From contig CAJNDS010002126.1 of assembly GCA_905221605.1 (NCBI GenBank), positions 353,501 through 417,500 on the forward strand: a stretch of 64,000 bases of DNA, written 5' to 3'. The notes beneath the pieces are model-generated. The model was not told where the DNA came from. It worked only from the letters and a program-made list of their open reading frames with translations, and ran no database searches. The DNA comes from Symbiodinium natans (lineage: Eukaryota; Sar; Dinophyceae; Suessiales; Symbiodiniaceae). Shown here piece by piece: positions 40,195 to 48,609 of the stretch. The position numbers and the translations under genes are program-made. How positions within the stretch are numbered: position 1 is the stretch's first letter; each line of letters starts with the position of its first letter.

Positions 40195-40281
40195 CCTCGC
40201 ACGAGAGGCCTGCGCATGGTGACGCGGCACTTCCGAACCATCCTTTGGGCCATTCAGATCTTGGACACCAGCCTACTCAAG
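40195..40281 (+). CDS. Candidate internal exon, helical
   Basis: Frame PRTRGLRMVTRHFRTILWAI then QILDTSLLK, 29 codons in phase 0, ending AAG. Basic amphipathic helix. Confidence 0.4.
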
Positions 40282-40562
40282 GGGTTCAGGGTTTCAGGGT
40301 TTTTTAGGGTGTGAGGGCTTGAGGGTTTGACGGTTTGAGGTTTAGGGTTTGGGGTTGGTTTAGGGTTTAGGGTTTGGGGTTTAGGGTTTAGGGTCAGCGT
40401 TCGAAGTGACGACGTCAGGTACCCGCAGCACGCGCCAACTTAAGGCGGCTTATTCTTCGCAAACCCACGAGTGGACAGCCAAAGCCCACCACCCAAAAGC
40501 CCTGCAAATGCTAAATGTGAAGGTTTCTTGGAGGTCGGGGGTTTGGGGTTTAGGGTTTGGGG

Positions 40563-40692
40563 TTAACCCCTAAACCCTAAACCCTAAACCCTAAACCCTA
40601 AACCCTAAACCCTAAACCCTAAACCCTAAACCCTAAACCCTAAACCCTAAACCCTAAACCCTAAACCCTAAACCCTAAACCCTAAACCCTCC

Positions 40693-40773
<81 letters not shown>

Positions 40774-40815
40774 ACCCTAAACCCTAAACCCTAACCCCTA
40801 AACCCTAAACCCCAA
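40563..40815 (+). repeat. CCCTAAA then CCCTCAA array
   Basis: About 18 pure CCCTAAA, a CCCTCCCTCAA junction, then about 12 CCCTCAA and back to CCCTAAA. The junction marks fusion of two homogenised blocks. Confidence 0.95.
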
Positions 40816-40819
40816 CAAG

Positions 40820-40870
40820 GAGAAGCCGCAGAAGCGCATGACTCTGCGAGCGGGCTCCGTCATTTACAAG
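40820..40870 (+). CDS. Candidate internal exon
   Basis: After CAACAAG the frame reads EKPQKRMTLRAGSVIYK, 17 codons in phase 0, donor GTGCCG at 40871. Confidence 0.4.
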
Positions 40871-40902
40871 GTGCCGGATTTAGGGGTTATTGGGAGGTTT
40901 AC

Positions 40903-41010
40903 GACCCTAAACCCTAAACCCTAAACCCTAAACCCTAAACCCTAAACCCTAAACCCTAAACCCTAAACCCTAAACCCTAAACCCTAAACCCTAAACCCTA
41001 AACCCTAAGA
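40903..41010 (+). repeat. CCCTAAA array
   Basis: About 15 pure heptamers ending CCCTAAG. Confidence 0.95.
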
Positions 41011-41599
41011 GTAGTTCCATGAGCCCCTAAGAACGAAAATAAGGGACCCCTTAATATCAACCCCCCAAATAGTTGGATTCTCTTATCATAAGGGCATAGG
41101 GTTTTCGGGTTTAGGCTTTCTTCGTTTTGTTTAAAGGGCTGAGTGTAGGGTTAAAGGGCTTGGTTGAGGTACCTAGATGTCTAAGGCCCAAGCTTTGATA
41201 CCTCCGCGCCCGTCTTCCCAAACCTCCCTGAGCCCGAAGAGGGGTTTGGCGTGCAGGGTTAGCCCTAAACCCTAAACCCTAAACCCTAAACCCTAAACCC
41301 TAAACCCTAAACCCTAAACCCTAAGCCCTAAGCCCTAAACCCTAAACCCTAAACCCTACACCCTAAACCCTAAACGCTACAAGCCCTGAAGACGCAGCTA
41401 CTTGTCTTGCAATGCCCTCCGAAGCAACAGTGGTCAACCCTGCACCCTACAGACCCGAAGCCCAAGGGTTTAGGGTTTAGGGTTTAGGGTTTAGGGTTCA
41501 GGGTTTGGGGTTTGGGGTTAGGGTTCAGGGTTAGTTTTTAGGCTTTGGAGCCTGAGGTGTAGGGTTTAGAGCTGAGGGCTTGGAAATCCTTAGACCTTC
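41011..41599. other. Intron-like region with dispersed repeat
   Basis: 41015-41095 shares sequence with 33480-33545. CCCTAAA array at 41263-41375 and TTTAGGG at 41465-41510. No exon. Confidence 0.5.
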
Positions 41600-41833
41600 C
41601 TACTATGTGCTTAAGAACACCCCAAAAAAGAAAATCCCTATATTGCCCTTATAAGGAGGATTGTTTTTACAACTTTTTTTTTTTTTGGGGGGGGGGCTTG
41701 TTTATGTCCTAGCTTTCTATTATGTTGTGTTCTTGCCTGTTGTTTGTTTTATTTATATTTTGTGTTGTTTATAACATATTAGACCAACATGAATGTACAG
41801 TATTTTAATTCTGTACTCTTAAGCAATTAGTAG
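41600..41833. mobile_element. MITE-like element, family 1, with CTTC target duplication
   Basis: The left end CTACTATGTGCTTAAGAACA pairs with the reverse complement of the right end, CTACTAATTGCTTAAGAGTA. The element is flanked by CTTC at 41596-41599 and at 41834-41837, an apparent 4 bp target-site duplication. The AT-rich inside has T12/G9 homopolymers (41674-41696) and no coding capacity. Confidence 0.7.
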
Positions 41834-41839
41834 CTTCAG

Positions 41840-41892
41840 GGCCACCGATGCCGCCAGGCCAAGGCCAAGGCGGCTGCAGCCAAGGCCCTGGC
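41840..41892 (+). CDS. Candidate exon, Ala/Lys-rich
   Basis: After GCTTCAG the frame reads HRCRQAKAKAAAAKALA. Low-complexity basic helix, short; real coding status doubtful. Confidence 0.25.
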
Positions 41893-41919
41893 GTGTAGGG
41901 TGTAGGAGCCAAGCCCGAA

Positions 41920-41994
41920 AAACCCTAAACCCTAAACCCTCAACCCTCAACCCTAAACCCTAAACCCTCAACCCTCAACCCTCAACCCTCAACG

Positions 41995-42033
<39 letters not shown>

Positions 42034-42064
42034 GCCCTCAGCCCTCAGCCCTCAGCCCTCAGCC

Positions 42065-42096
<32 letters not shown>

Positions 42097-42195
42097 ACCC
42101 TAAACCCTAAACCCTAAACCCTAAACCCCTAAACCCGAAGCCCGAAGCCCGAAGCCCGAAGCCCGAAACCCGAAACCCTAAACCCTAAACCCCAA
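41920..42195 (+). repeat. CCCTAAA/CCCTCAA/CCCTCAG/CCCGAAG array
   Basis: Successive homogeneous blocks of CCCTCAA, CCCTCAG (42030-42065), CCCTCAA, CCCTAAA and CCCGAAG (42130-42165). About 38 units. Confidence 0.95.
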
Positions 42196-42343
42196 GGCTA
42201 AGTAGACTCCTCAGGTCCTTATGGTGCAGTTTTCGGTCGTTAGGGTTTCCGCCCTTTAGGATTGCGGGCTTCAGGGCACTAAGAGGGCTTCCGGCCTTAG
42301 GGCTGCAGAGCTTGAGAAACCCTACCCCAAACCCTCCCCTTAC

Positions 42344-42452
42344 CTACTATTTGATTAAGAACCCCAAAACAGTCAGAAGACACCAACCCCTACATTGCCC
42401 TTACAAGGAAGAACAATTTATGTTTTTCGGTGGTTCTCAAAGCCAAGAGTAG
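42344..42452. mobile_element. MITE-like element, family 1, with TTAC target duplication
   Basis: The left end CTACTATTTGATTAAGAACC pairs with the reverse complement of the right end, CTACTCTTGGCTTTGAGAAC. Flanked by TTAC at 42340-42343 and 42453-42456. 109 bp, no coding capacity. Shares ATTGCCCTTA-AAGGA with the element at 41600. Confidence 0.7.
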
Positions 42453-42456
42453 TTAC

Positions 42457-43333
42457 GTGCCGGCATTGAACATTTTACGTCTTAAGACGTGGGGCGTAGG
42501 ATCGGACGTGCCTCGGGCTTAGGCCAGGGGTCTGTCAGGATCCCAGCGACTTCCAATACCCCGAATAGGTTTAGCGTTTAGGGTTTAGGGTTTAGGGTCA
42601 GGGTTTATGGTTTATGGTTTATGGTTTAGGGTTTAGGGTTTAGGGTTTAGGGTTTAGGTCCCTGGCCCGAAATGTCGGGGCATCCGAATCTATCTGTAGC
42701 CTGGGCGCATCCTATGCAAGAGGACCCTAAACCCTAAACTCCGAAGCCTAAACCCGAAACCCTAAACCCTAGACCCTAGACCCTAGACCCTAAACCCTAA
42801 ACCCTAAACCCTAAGCCCTAAACCCTGAACCCTAAACCCTAAACCCATGGAGACTCCAATACTTCTTACTGAAGGAATCGGCATCTTCCCTAGTACGATG
42901 AGGGGGTTCGGGTTTAGGCTTCAGGGTTTCAAAGAAAGCAGGCTTTTGGGGTGTGGGGAAACTTCCTTCCATTTGCTTCAGGGATCCTAAACCCTAAACC
43001 CTAAGCCCTAAACCCTAAACCCTAAACCCTAAACCCTAAACGTCTTAATTTGATCTAAGGACTCTTCGTAGTGGGACGGGAGTCTCTGTGACCAAGTCCT
43101 CTGTCCCAAGCCCCCCCCCCCCCGTGTTTAGGAGCTTCGGGACTCAATGGGGTTTAGGGGTTTACGTCTATGTTTTGAAAGGGCCTTCGGGCTGTGAAGG
43201 ATTAGGGGTTTAGGTTGAAGGGGTTTCGGGATTTAGGGCTGTTGAGATGTTGGGGTTTAGGGTTTAGGAGTTTTGGTCCAAAATGTTCCCCCCCATCCCC
43301 CCCCCCACCCTTCCCCGCTGTTCGCCTGCCCAG
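42457..43333. other. Intron-like region
   Basis: TTTAGGG with TTTATGG block at 42570-42660, CCCTAAA/CCCTAGA at 42725-42850, CCCTAAA at 42987-43040, a C12 run near 43112 and pyrimidine-rich sequence up to the acceptor at 43333. No exon. Confidence 0.6.
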
Positions 43334-43420
43334 AGCGAGCCGCTGTTGCGTGGCGAGCTCTTCCGACCCATCCTTGCCACCTTGGCCGAAGAGATCCAGC
43401 TGATGCTGAGCAACATGAAG
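43334..43420 (+). CDS. Internal exon, helical
   Basis: A pyrimidine-rich acceptor (TTCGCCTGCCCAG|A), frame SEPLLRGELFRPILATLAEE then IQLMLSNMK, 29 codons in phase 0, with a GC donor (AAG|GCAGGG). Very high GC3. Helical cytoplasmic-type sequence and one of the best single exons. Confidence 0.6.
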
Positions 43421-43449
43421 GCAGGGGGTGGGGAAGTTTAGGGCTTACT

Positions 43450-43570
43450 CAGTTCGGGTTCAGGGTTCAGGGTTCAGGGTCCAGGGTTCAGGGTTCAGGG
43501 TTCAGGGTTTAGGGTTTAGGGTTTAGGGTTTAGGGTTTAGGGTTTAGGGTTTAGGGTTAAGGGTTTAGGG
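43450..43570 (-). repeat. TTCAGGG then TTTAGGG array
   Basis: About 16 heptamers; the left half is TTCAGGG, the right half TTTAGGG. Confidence 0.95.
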
Positions 43571-43749
43571 TAGCGTTTTGCAGTTCTAGGGTTTATAGGG
43601 CTGAGGGATATCCTTGAACCCTGAGCCCTAGATCCGAAACTCTAAGCCGCCGTGAAGTTCCCGGTTTGGGGGGCTAAACCCCAAACCCCAAACCCTAAGC
43701 CCTAAACCCTACACCCTACACCCTAAACCCTAAACCCTAAACCCGGGGG

Positions 43750-43814
43750 CAGTTGAGGTCATCGTTGCCGGCATCTACAACAAGAACGACGCGGAGGCTG
43801 AGGCCGTCAAGGAG
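43750..43814 (+). CDS. Candidate internal exon
   Basis: After GGGGGCAG the frame reads VEVIVAGIYNKNDAEAEAVK-E, ending GAG. High GC3. Possibly the last called exon of the long gene. Confidence 0.45.
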
Positions 43815-43959
43815 CCACATTGTTTGACCCTTGCAGTGACGGCTCCTTGCTTTCAGGACTTGAAGGCATCCAGGACCCAAAGTCACTTACCTCTTGCCTT
43901 GCCCTCAAGGGTTTAGGGTTGAGGGTTTATAGCCCTCATGCGCATCAGGACCTTCTCCG

Positions 43960-44060
43960 CAGCAAGCTCTATACAAAGCCAGTCAGCCGGGCCTTCTGCC
44001 GCATCACGCGGTCGTCGCCCGACCGATGGCGAGACCCCGAAGACCCGAAGCTCCGAAACC
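43960..44060 (+). CDS. Candidate exon
   Basis: Frame DLLRSKLYTKPVSRAFCRIT then RSSPDRWRDP, high GC3, basic. Boundaries not determined. Confidence 0.3.
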
Positions 44061-44367
44061 CTCAACGCCTGCAACTGCTCAGCCCTCTGACAGCCCTCTG
44101 TACGGATCTAGAAATGCTAACATTTGGGGTTTAGGGTTTAGGGTTTAGGGTTTAGGGCATATGGGCATTGCCCAAACCGCTGTATGATTGATACCCCCCT
44201 CCCCGAAATGCGTAAATCCTCATGAGAGGAATCCCATGTGGGCAGTTACAGCCTTGTTCACCCATCACACCTTGAGACCCAACCTCTGTTTCCAAGCCAC
44301 TAAGAACCCACCCTCGGGACCCCAACATCAGGTTCTTTGAGCCAGTCCTTACCACCCCAGTTCTAAT

Positions 44368-44510
44368 AAGATTCATGCATTTCATATTAAAAATGAAGGT
44401 AAACGCAGTGCACGCCTCGAAAGGGTACCCAATTCCGGGAAACCTGCGCATCATCAAAGCCCTGCAGAACTCTTTCGAACTCTTCAACTGCACTAGAAAA
44501 CCCTAAGCCC
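44368..44510 (+). CDS. Candidate terminal exon
   Basis: Frame IRFMHFILKMKVNAVHASKG then YPIPGNLRIIKALQNSFELF and NCTRKP; the stop falls in the first CCCTAA unit of the next array. Less GC-biased than other islands. The overlapping minus-strand frame (44152-44493) is equally open, so the strand is not certain. Confidence 0.3.
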
Positions 44511-44514
44511 CAAG

Positions 44515-45380
44515 CCCTAAGCCCGAAACCCCAAACCCCAAAACCCAAACCCCAAACCCCAAACCCTAAACCCTAAACCCTAAACCCGAAACCCTAAAAC
44601 CCTAAACCCTAAACCCTAAACCCTAAACCCTAAGCCCTAAACCCTAAACCCTAAACCCTAAACCCTAAACCCTCTCTTCGCGCGGCCTGACGCGCCCGAG
44701 GCCCTGGCGCACCGCCTGGAAGGTCGCGGCCCTGAAAGAACCGATGATCGAGGCCCTTGTTTAGGGGGTGGGGTTGACGGTTTAGGGTTTAGGGTTTAGG
44801 GTTTAGGGTTTAGGGTTTAGGGTTTAGGGTTTAGGGTTTAGGGTTTAGGGTTCTGTGTTGCCTCAGCTGACCAACGTCCCCCTTCAAAAGATTGCCTGGA
44901 CTCAGTCAGACATGAGCCCTCATGCTAGAAACCGGCCCTGAACCCTCAACCGGAATCCCGCCCCAGGCCCTCCGCAAACCCTGAAACCCTAAGATCCGAA
45001 AACCCTAAAACCCTAAAACCCTAAAATCCGAAAACCTTACAAACCCCTGATACCTTAACCCTAATCCCTGAAACCCTAAACCCTAAAACCGAATTCCTGA
45101 AACCCTGAAACCCTAAACCCCTACAACCCTGTAAGCCCAAAAACCCGGTAAGCCGCAAAGCGCCACTCTGGGGTGGGGGGAAGGGGGGCGTACCCTAAAC
45201 ACTAAACCCTAAAACCGAAACCCTACACCTACACCCTAAACCCTAAACCCTAAACCCTAAACCCTAAGCCCTAAACCCTAAATCCTAAACCCTAAACCCT
45301 AAACCCTAAACCCTAAACCCTAAGCCCTAAGCCCTAAGCCCTAAAACCTAAACCCTAAACCCTAAACCCTAAAACCTCTG
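44515..45380. repeat. CCCTAAA arrays around a GC-rich island
   Basis: CCCCAAA/CCCTAAA at 44525-44672, a GC-rich island at 44673-44760 (frame LFARPDAPEALAHRLE, possible exon), TTTAGGG at 44777-44850, and CCCTAAA with CCCTAAG blocks at 45225-45375. Confidence 0.7.
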
Positions 45381-45488
45381 GGGCTGAGACTGGTTGCCGT
45401 TGTGGTCAGGCTGCGAAGCCTGCAGCCGAGCTACCTGAGTCTTGGGGCGGTTTCTAGGGTTTAGGGTTTAGGGTTTAGGGTTTAGGGT

Positions 45489-45603
45489 TTGGGAGGTTCG
45501 CCCTTATACTAAACAGTCCCTAGTAGGATTTATAGTATGATTATAGTATCCCCTATTGCCATCCCTATAAAGAACTGCTAGTAATAAGGGGGAACATCCC
45601 AAG
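45489..45603. mobile_element. MITE-like element, family 3, copy 2
   Basis: The left end TTGGGAGGTTCGCCCTTATA then CTAAACAG pairs with the reverse complement of the right end, TTGGGATGTTCCCCCTTATT then ACTAGCAG. Same ends, length class and AGTATCCCC/AGTACCCCC core as the element at 13676-13778, 32 kb away. Confidence 0.7.
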
Positions 45604-45719
45604 TTGCAGGGCTATTAGGGCTCTAGGGTTCTTGGGGGTTTCGAGCGGGTTTGGTAGTTTTGGGAATATTGGTTTAAGGGTTTTTAGGTTCCAGGGCTGT
45701 CTTCAGGGTTTCTAGGGTT

Positions 45720-45905
45720 CGGGGTTTCCTAAACCCTAAACCCGAAACTCTAAACCCCTAAGCCCTAAACCCTAGACCCTAAACCCTAAACCCGAAACCC
45801 TAAACCCTAAACCCTAAACCCTAACCCTAAACCCTAAACCCTAAACCCTAAACCCAAAACCCAAAACCCTAAACCCTAAACCCTAAACCCTAAACCCTAT
45901 ACAGC
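45720..45905 (+). repeat. CCCTAAA array
   Basis: About 25 units including CCCGAAA and CCCAAAA variants. Confidence 0.9.
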
Positions 45906-46545
45906 CGAACTTTTCAACCCCAGACCTCCAACGCCGAGGAGCTCGGCCTTCCTTGCTTGCCGGAGGCTCCGGATACAGGCCAGGATTTTAGGGTTTAGGG
46001 TTTAGGGTTTAGAGTTTAGGGTTTAGGGTTTAGGGTTTCAAGCCTTAGCGGTTTAAGGTTTAAGGGTTTAGGGGTTAAGGTTTAAGGTTTGAGGGTTTGA
46101 GGGTCTGAGGGTTTGAGGGTTTTAGGGTTTTAGCGTTTTTGGGTTCGGGCTCTAAGGGTTTTGGGGTTTAGTTTTTGGGGTTTAGGTTTAGTAGGGTTCG
46201 AGGGTTTGAAGGTTTCAGGCTCCAGGCTTTAAGGCTTCAGGGCTTTAGGGGTCTGGGACCGCTGGGACCCTGGGACCCCCCTCAAGCTTGTAGGACCTGC
46301 TGGAATCCCTTCATCACAGCAAACCCTAAACCCTAAAGCCTAAGCGCTTGGAACCCTTTGCTCGCTCCCTTCGTGCAGCTCTACAATTGTCATCGCATCC
46401 AAAGAGACCACAACTCAACCCCAAACCCCAAGCAAGTCCGTGTGAACCCCAAACCCTAAACCCCAAACCCCAAAACTCTTAGATTCCAACGAACTCACCC
46501 CCCCCTCAAGTCCCCCCCCCCCCTAAGCCCAACAAGCCAATCCCT

Positions 46546-46605
46546 CAAAACGACTTCTACAGCCTCTTCCGACACCTGGCCATCGTTCTCCGGAAAGTCT
46601 ACTAA
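46546..46605 (+). CDS. Candidate C-terminal exon
   Basis: Frame QNDFYSLFRHLAIVLRKVY with TAA at 46603-46605. Aromatic/hydrophobic helix. No obvious counterpart found in unit 2. Confidence 0.35.
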   Translation, partial: QNDFYSLFRHLAIVLRKVY

Positions 46606-46715
46606 ACACGAAAACCCTCAACAAACCCTGAATTCAACCAAACAACAAAAAAAACCATGCCCCAAAAAAGCCATAACCCACTTCAAAAGCCGCAAAACCC
46701 TTGACGCCCCCAACA

Positions 46716-46788
46716 GGCGCCGCTGTACCAAGCTTGCGCCGCTGCACCTCGAACCCGGACTTGGCGCTCCATGTTGCACGCCTGCAAG
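46716..46788 (+). CDS. Candidate exon, unit 1
   Basis: After CCCCAACAG; conserved with 49226-49298. The frame with LRRCTSNPDLALHV corresponds to LRRSTSNPDLAFHV in the copy. Two other frames are also open, so the frame is uncertain. Confidence 0.35.
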
Positions 46789-47554
46789 GGTTTAGGGTTT
46801 AGGGTTCAGGGTTTAGGGTTTAGGGTTTAGGGTTTAGGGTTTAGGGTTTAGGGCTTAGGGCTTAGGGCTTAGGGGGGCCTGAGGAACCGAGGTTTGAGGC
46901 TTCTGAGGGTTTTTGTCTACAGAGTCATAGGGCTTTATGTAGAATTTCGAGGGTTCATGGGGCTCCTGGGGGTTTGTAGTGTTTGTAGGGGTTAGGGTTG
47001 AGACTTTGGTGTATAGACAGTCTAGGGTTCAGGGTTTTGGGGAGTGAGTCCAGCCACCTTGGTGAAGGAGCTTGCCCAGAATGGCAGTAGGCTTAAGGAA
47101 GAATATGGCGTCTGGTTTGGGGTCAGGGAGTCTTCCTTCGGCGGACATGAACTGAGGGCTGTGGCGAGTTTAGGGTTTAGGGCTTTGGGTTTGGGGTTTA
47201 GGGCTTCGCGTTGTGCTCGGTGCTTGTGAGGGATAGGTTCGAGGCCCTGTGCTAAAGCCAAAGCAATCCTCACTTGCTGCTCGAGCCCAATTATGCTAAC
47301 GCTCAAGCTGCTGCCAGAAGCTGTAAGCTGAAGAAGCCACCCCTACGCTGCCTGGACCCGCACCAGCTTGCTACGGTAGCTGCATGAGCGATGGATCTCC
47401 ACTTTTCAGCTTGCTTTTGGCCTCAAAAGCGTTCGCGCGCGTTCTCGAAGCACAACCGTTTCGGCTTCTACCACACCCGCAGGCCTCTGTCACTAGCTTT
47501 GCGTTGAGTCAAGGGACTAAAAGGAGGGACCCATATAAGGGACCTTGGGGGTTA

Positions 47555-47845
47555 ACCCTAAACCCTAAACCCTAAACCCTAAACCCTAAACCCTAAACCC
47601 TAAACCCTAAACCCTTATTCAAGGGTTCTTTAGGGTCTACTTAGGTACATAGGGACTCAAAGGTGTATGCAAGGGTTATGTAGGGGAATATACGATGAAG
47701 AGTCCCTTCTAGGGGTCCCTCCTCTAAACCCTAAACCCTAAACCCTAAACCCTAAACCCTAAACCCTAAACCCTAAACCCTAAACCCTAAACCCTAAACC
47801 CTAAACCCTAAACCCTAAACCCTAAACCCTAAACCCTAAACCCTC
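47555..47845 (+). repeat. Two CCCTAAA arrays around a unique insertion
   Basis: Arrays at 47555-47613 and 47725-47845. The 110 bp between them (47614-47724) has AGGGGTCCCTCC near its end, which resembles, inverted, the sequence around 50645-50740; probably a dispersed repeat. Confidence 0.8.
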
Positions 47846-47855
47846 GATCGTTCAG

Positions 47856-47990
47856 GTGGGTAACATGGCCACGGACTTGGCGGCCAGGGACCCGGGGGCG
47901 ACGCCCACGTCGATTTCGCCCGGCTTCGCGTCGCGAGGGCTCAGGAGCCTTGCGATGCGGAACCGCGCGCTGGCCAGCCGGATGCATTAA
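47856..47990 (+). CDS. Terminal exon of tandem unit 1 (MATD...SISP...SRGL)
   Basis: Acceptor GATCGTTCAG|G, frame VGNMATDLAARDPGATPTSI then SPGFASRGLRSLAMRNRALA and SRMH, TAA at 47988-47990. The copy at 50454-50573 keeps VG-x-MATD, PTSISP, ASRGL and the -R-x-x-AS- end with a stop at the same place. Conservation of the frame despite indels (the copy lacks the AARDPGA block but stays in frame) argues for selection on protein. Function unknown; Ser/Arg-rich tail. Confidence 0.65.
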   Translation: MGNMATDLAARDPGATPTSISPGFASRGLRSLAMRNRALASRMH

Positions 47991-48329
47991 GTGGTTAACT
48001 CTACCGAGTCCACATCTTGTCAGGCTGAAATGGGTAACGCCCCCAGTAAGCCCCGTGGACATACTTCCCTACACCCGTACGCCCTAGAAACCCTATGAGC
48101 ACAGCAGGGCCCTATAAACGCCCAACCCGAATCCCGCAACCCAGCACCCGACTTCACACCTTACTCACCTTCTGTGGGGGTGTGGGGGGGCCGTGATGCA
48201 GATGAGGTTCTGTTTTGGATCCACTTCTTTCTGCAAGAGTGTAGGGTGTAGGGCTGAGGGCTGGTTGTATGGATTGTTGTCATATGCACCTTCCCGCCCC
48301 CCCTTTCCCACACCTGCCCCAAAACTCAG

Positions 48330-48375
48330 GTGTCCCTGGCGAAGAGGCTTCGGAATGAACACTCGGAGGACTGGG
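48330..48375 (+). CDS. Candidate exon after unit 1 (VSLAKRLRNE)
   Basis: Acceptor AAAACTCAG|G, frame VSLAKRLRNEHSEDW. The copy at 51113 reads VSLAKKLRNEDLEDW. Substitutions preserve charge. Could be an early exon of the next unit. Confidence 0.5.
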
Positions 48376-48609
48376 TTTGGGGTTGAGGGTCTGAGGGGGG
48401 AGGGTATCACGCTAGCTCAACCGAAGCCGCACAACCTTGAGCCCTTTCAAAGCCCTGTGCCTGAACCCCAAACCCCCGAAAAGCCCAGCGCCTCAAAACC
48501 TTGGCCCTAAAACCCTAGCATCCAAAAAGCTAAACACCAAAGCTATCAAAGCCGAACTCCCTTAAACCCCAAATTCGAACTGCAGTCGAACCTGTCAACC
48601 CCTGATCGT

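Larger units (their letters stand above)
28381..43814 (+). other. Proposed long gene: multipass membrane protein, FUSC/aromatic-acid-exporter-like
   Basis: About twenty short + strand exons can be read, mostly phase 0, separated by telomere-repeat introns. The best evidence for the family is the splice of 32881-33030 to 33277: RYTISLTLTFLIGWLGISNV followed by APYSSTPASTVIIYTFTASS. This resembles the first helices of FUSC-type transporters, whose usual pattern is an Arg before helix 1, a short loop with YS/W and a Thr/Ser-rich second helix. A later exon (37545) ends GTFIGVAVLLLVDLILPMAQ, like the RxxGTxxG helix of the same group. Downstream exons are soluble and helical (SEPLLRGELFRPILATLAEE), as in the cytoplasmic tails of those proteins. 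The joining of all pieces into one gene is inference. Confidence 0.35.
45930..48375 (+). other. Tandem gene unit 1
   Basis: Segments of this unit recur, in order, about 2.5-2.8 kb downstream: GCTTGCCGGAGGCT (45956 / 48619), CCCTTTGCTCGCTCCCTT (46354 / 48914), the GGCGCCGC...CCCGGACTTGGCG block (46716 / 49226), TGCTCGGTGCTTGTGAGGGA (47214 / 49785), the MATD terminal exon (47865 / 50463) and CTCAGGTGTCCCTGGC (48326 / 51109). It is a gene-sized unit duplicated in tandem and since diverged, with unequal telomere-repeat content. Confidence 0.75.
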
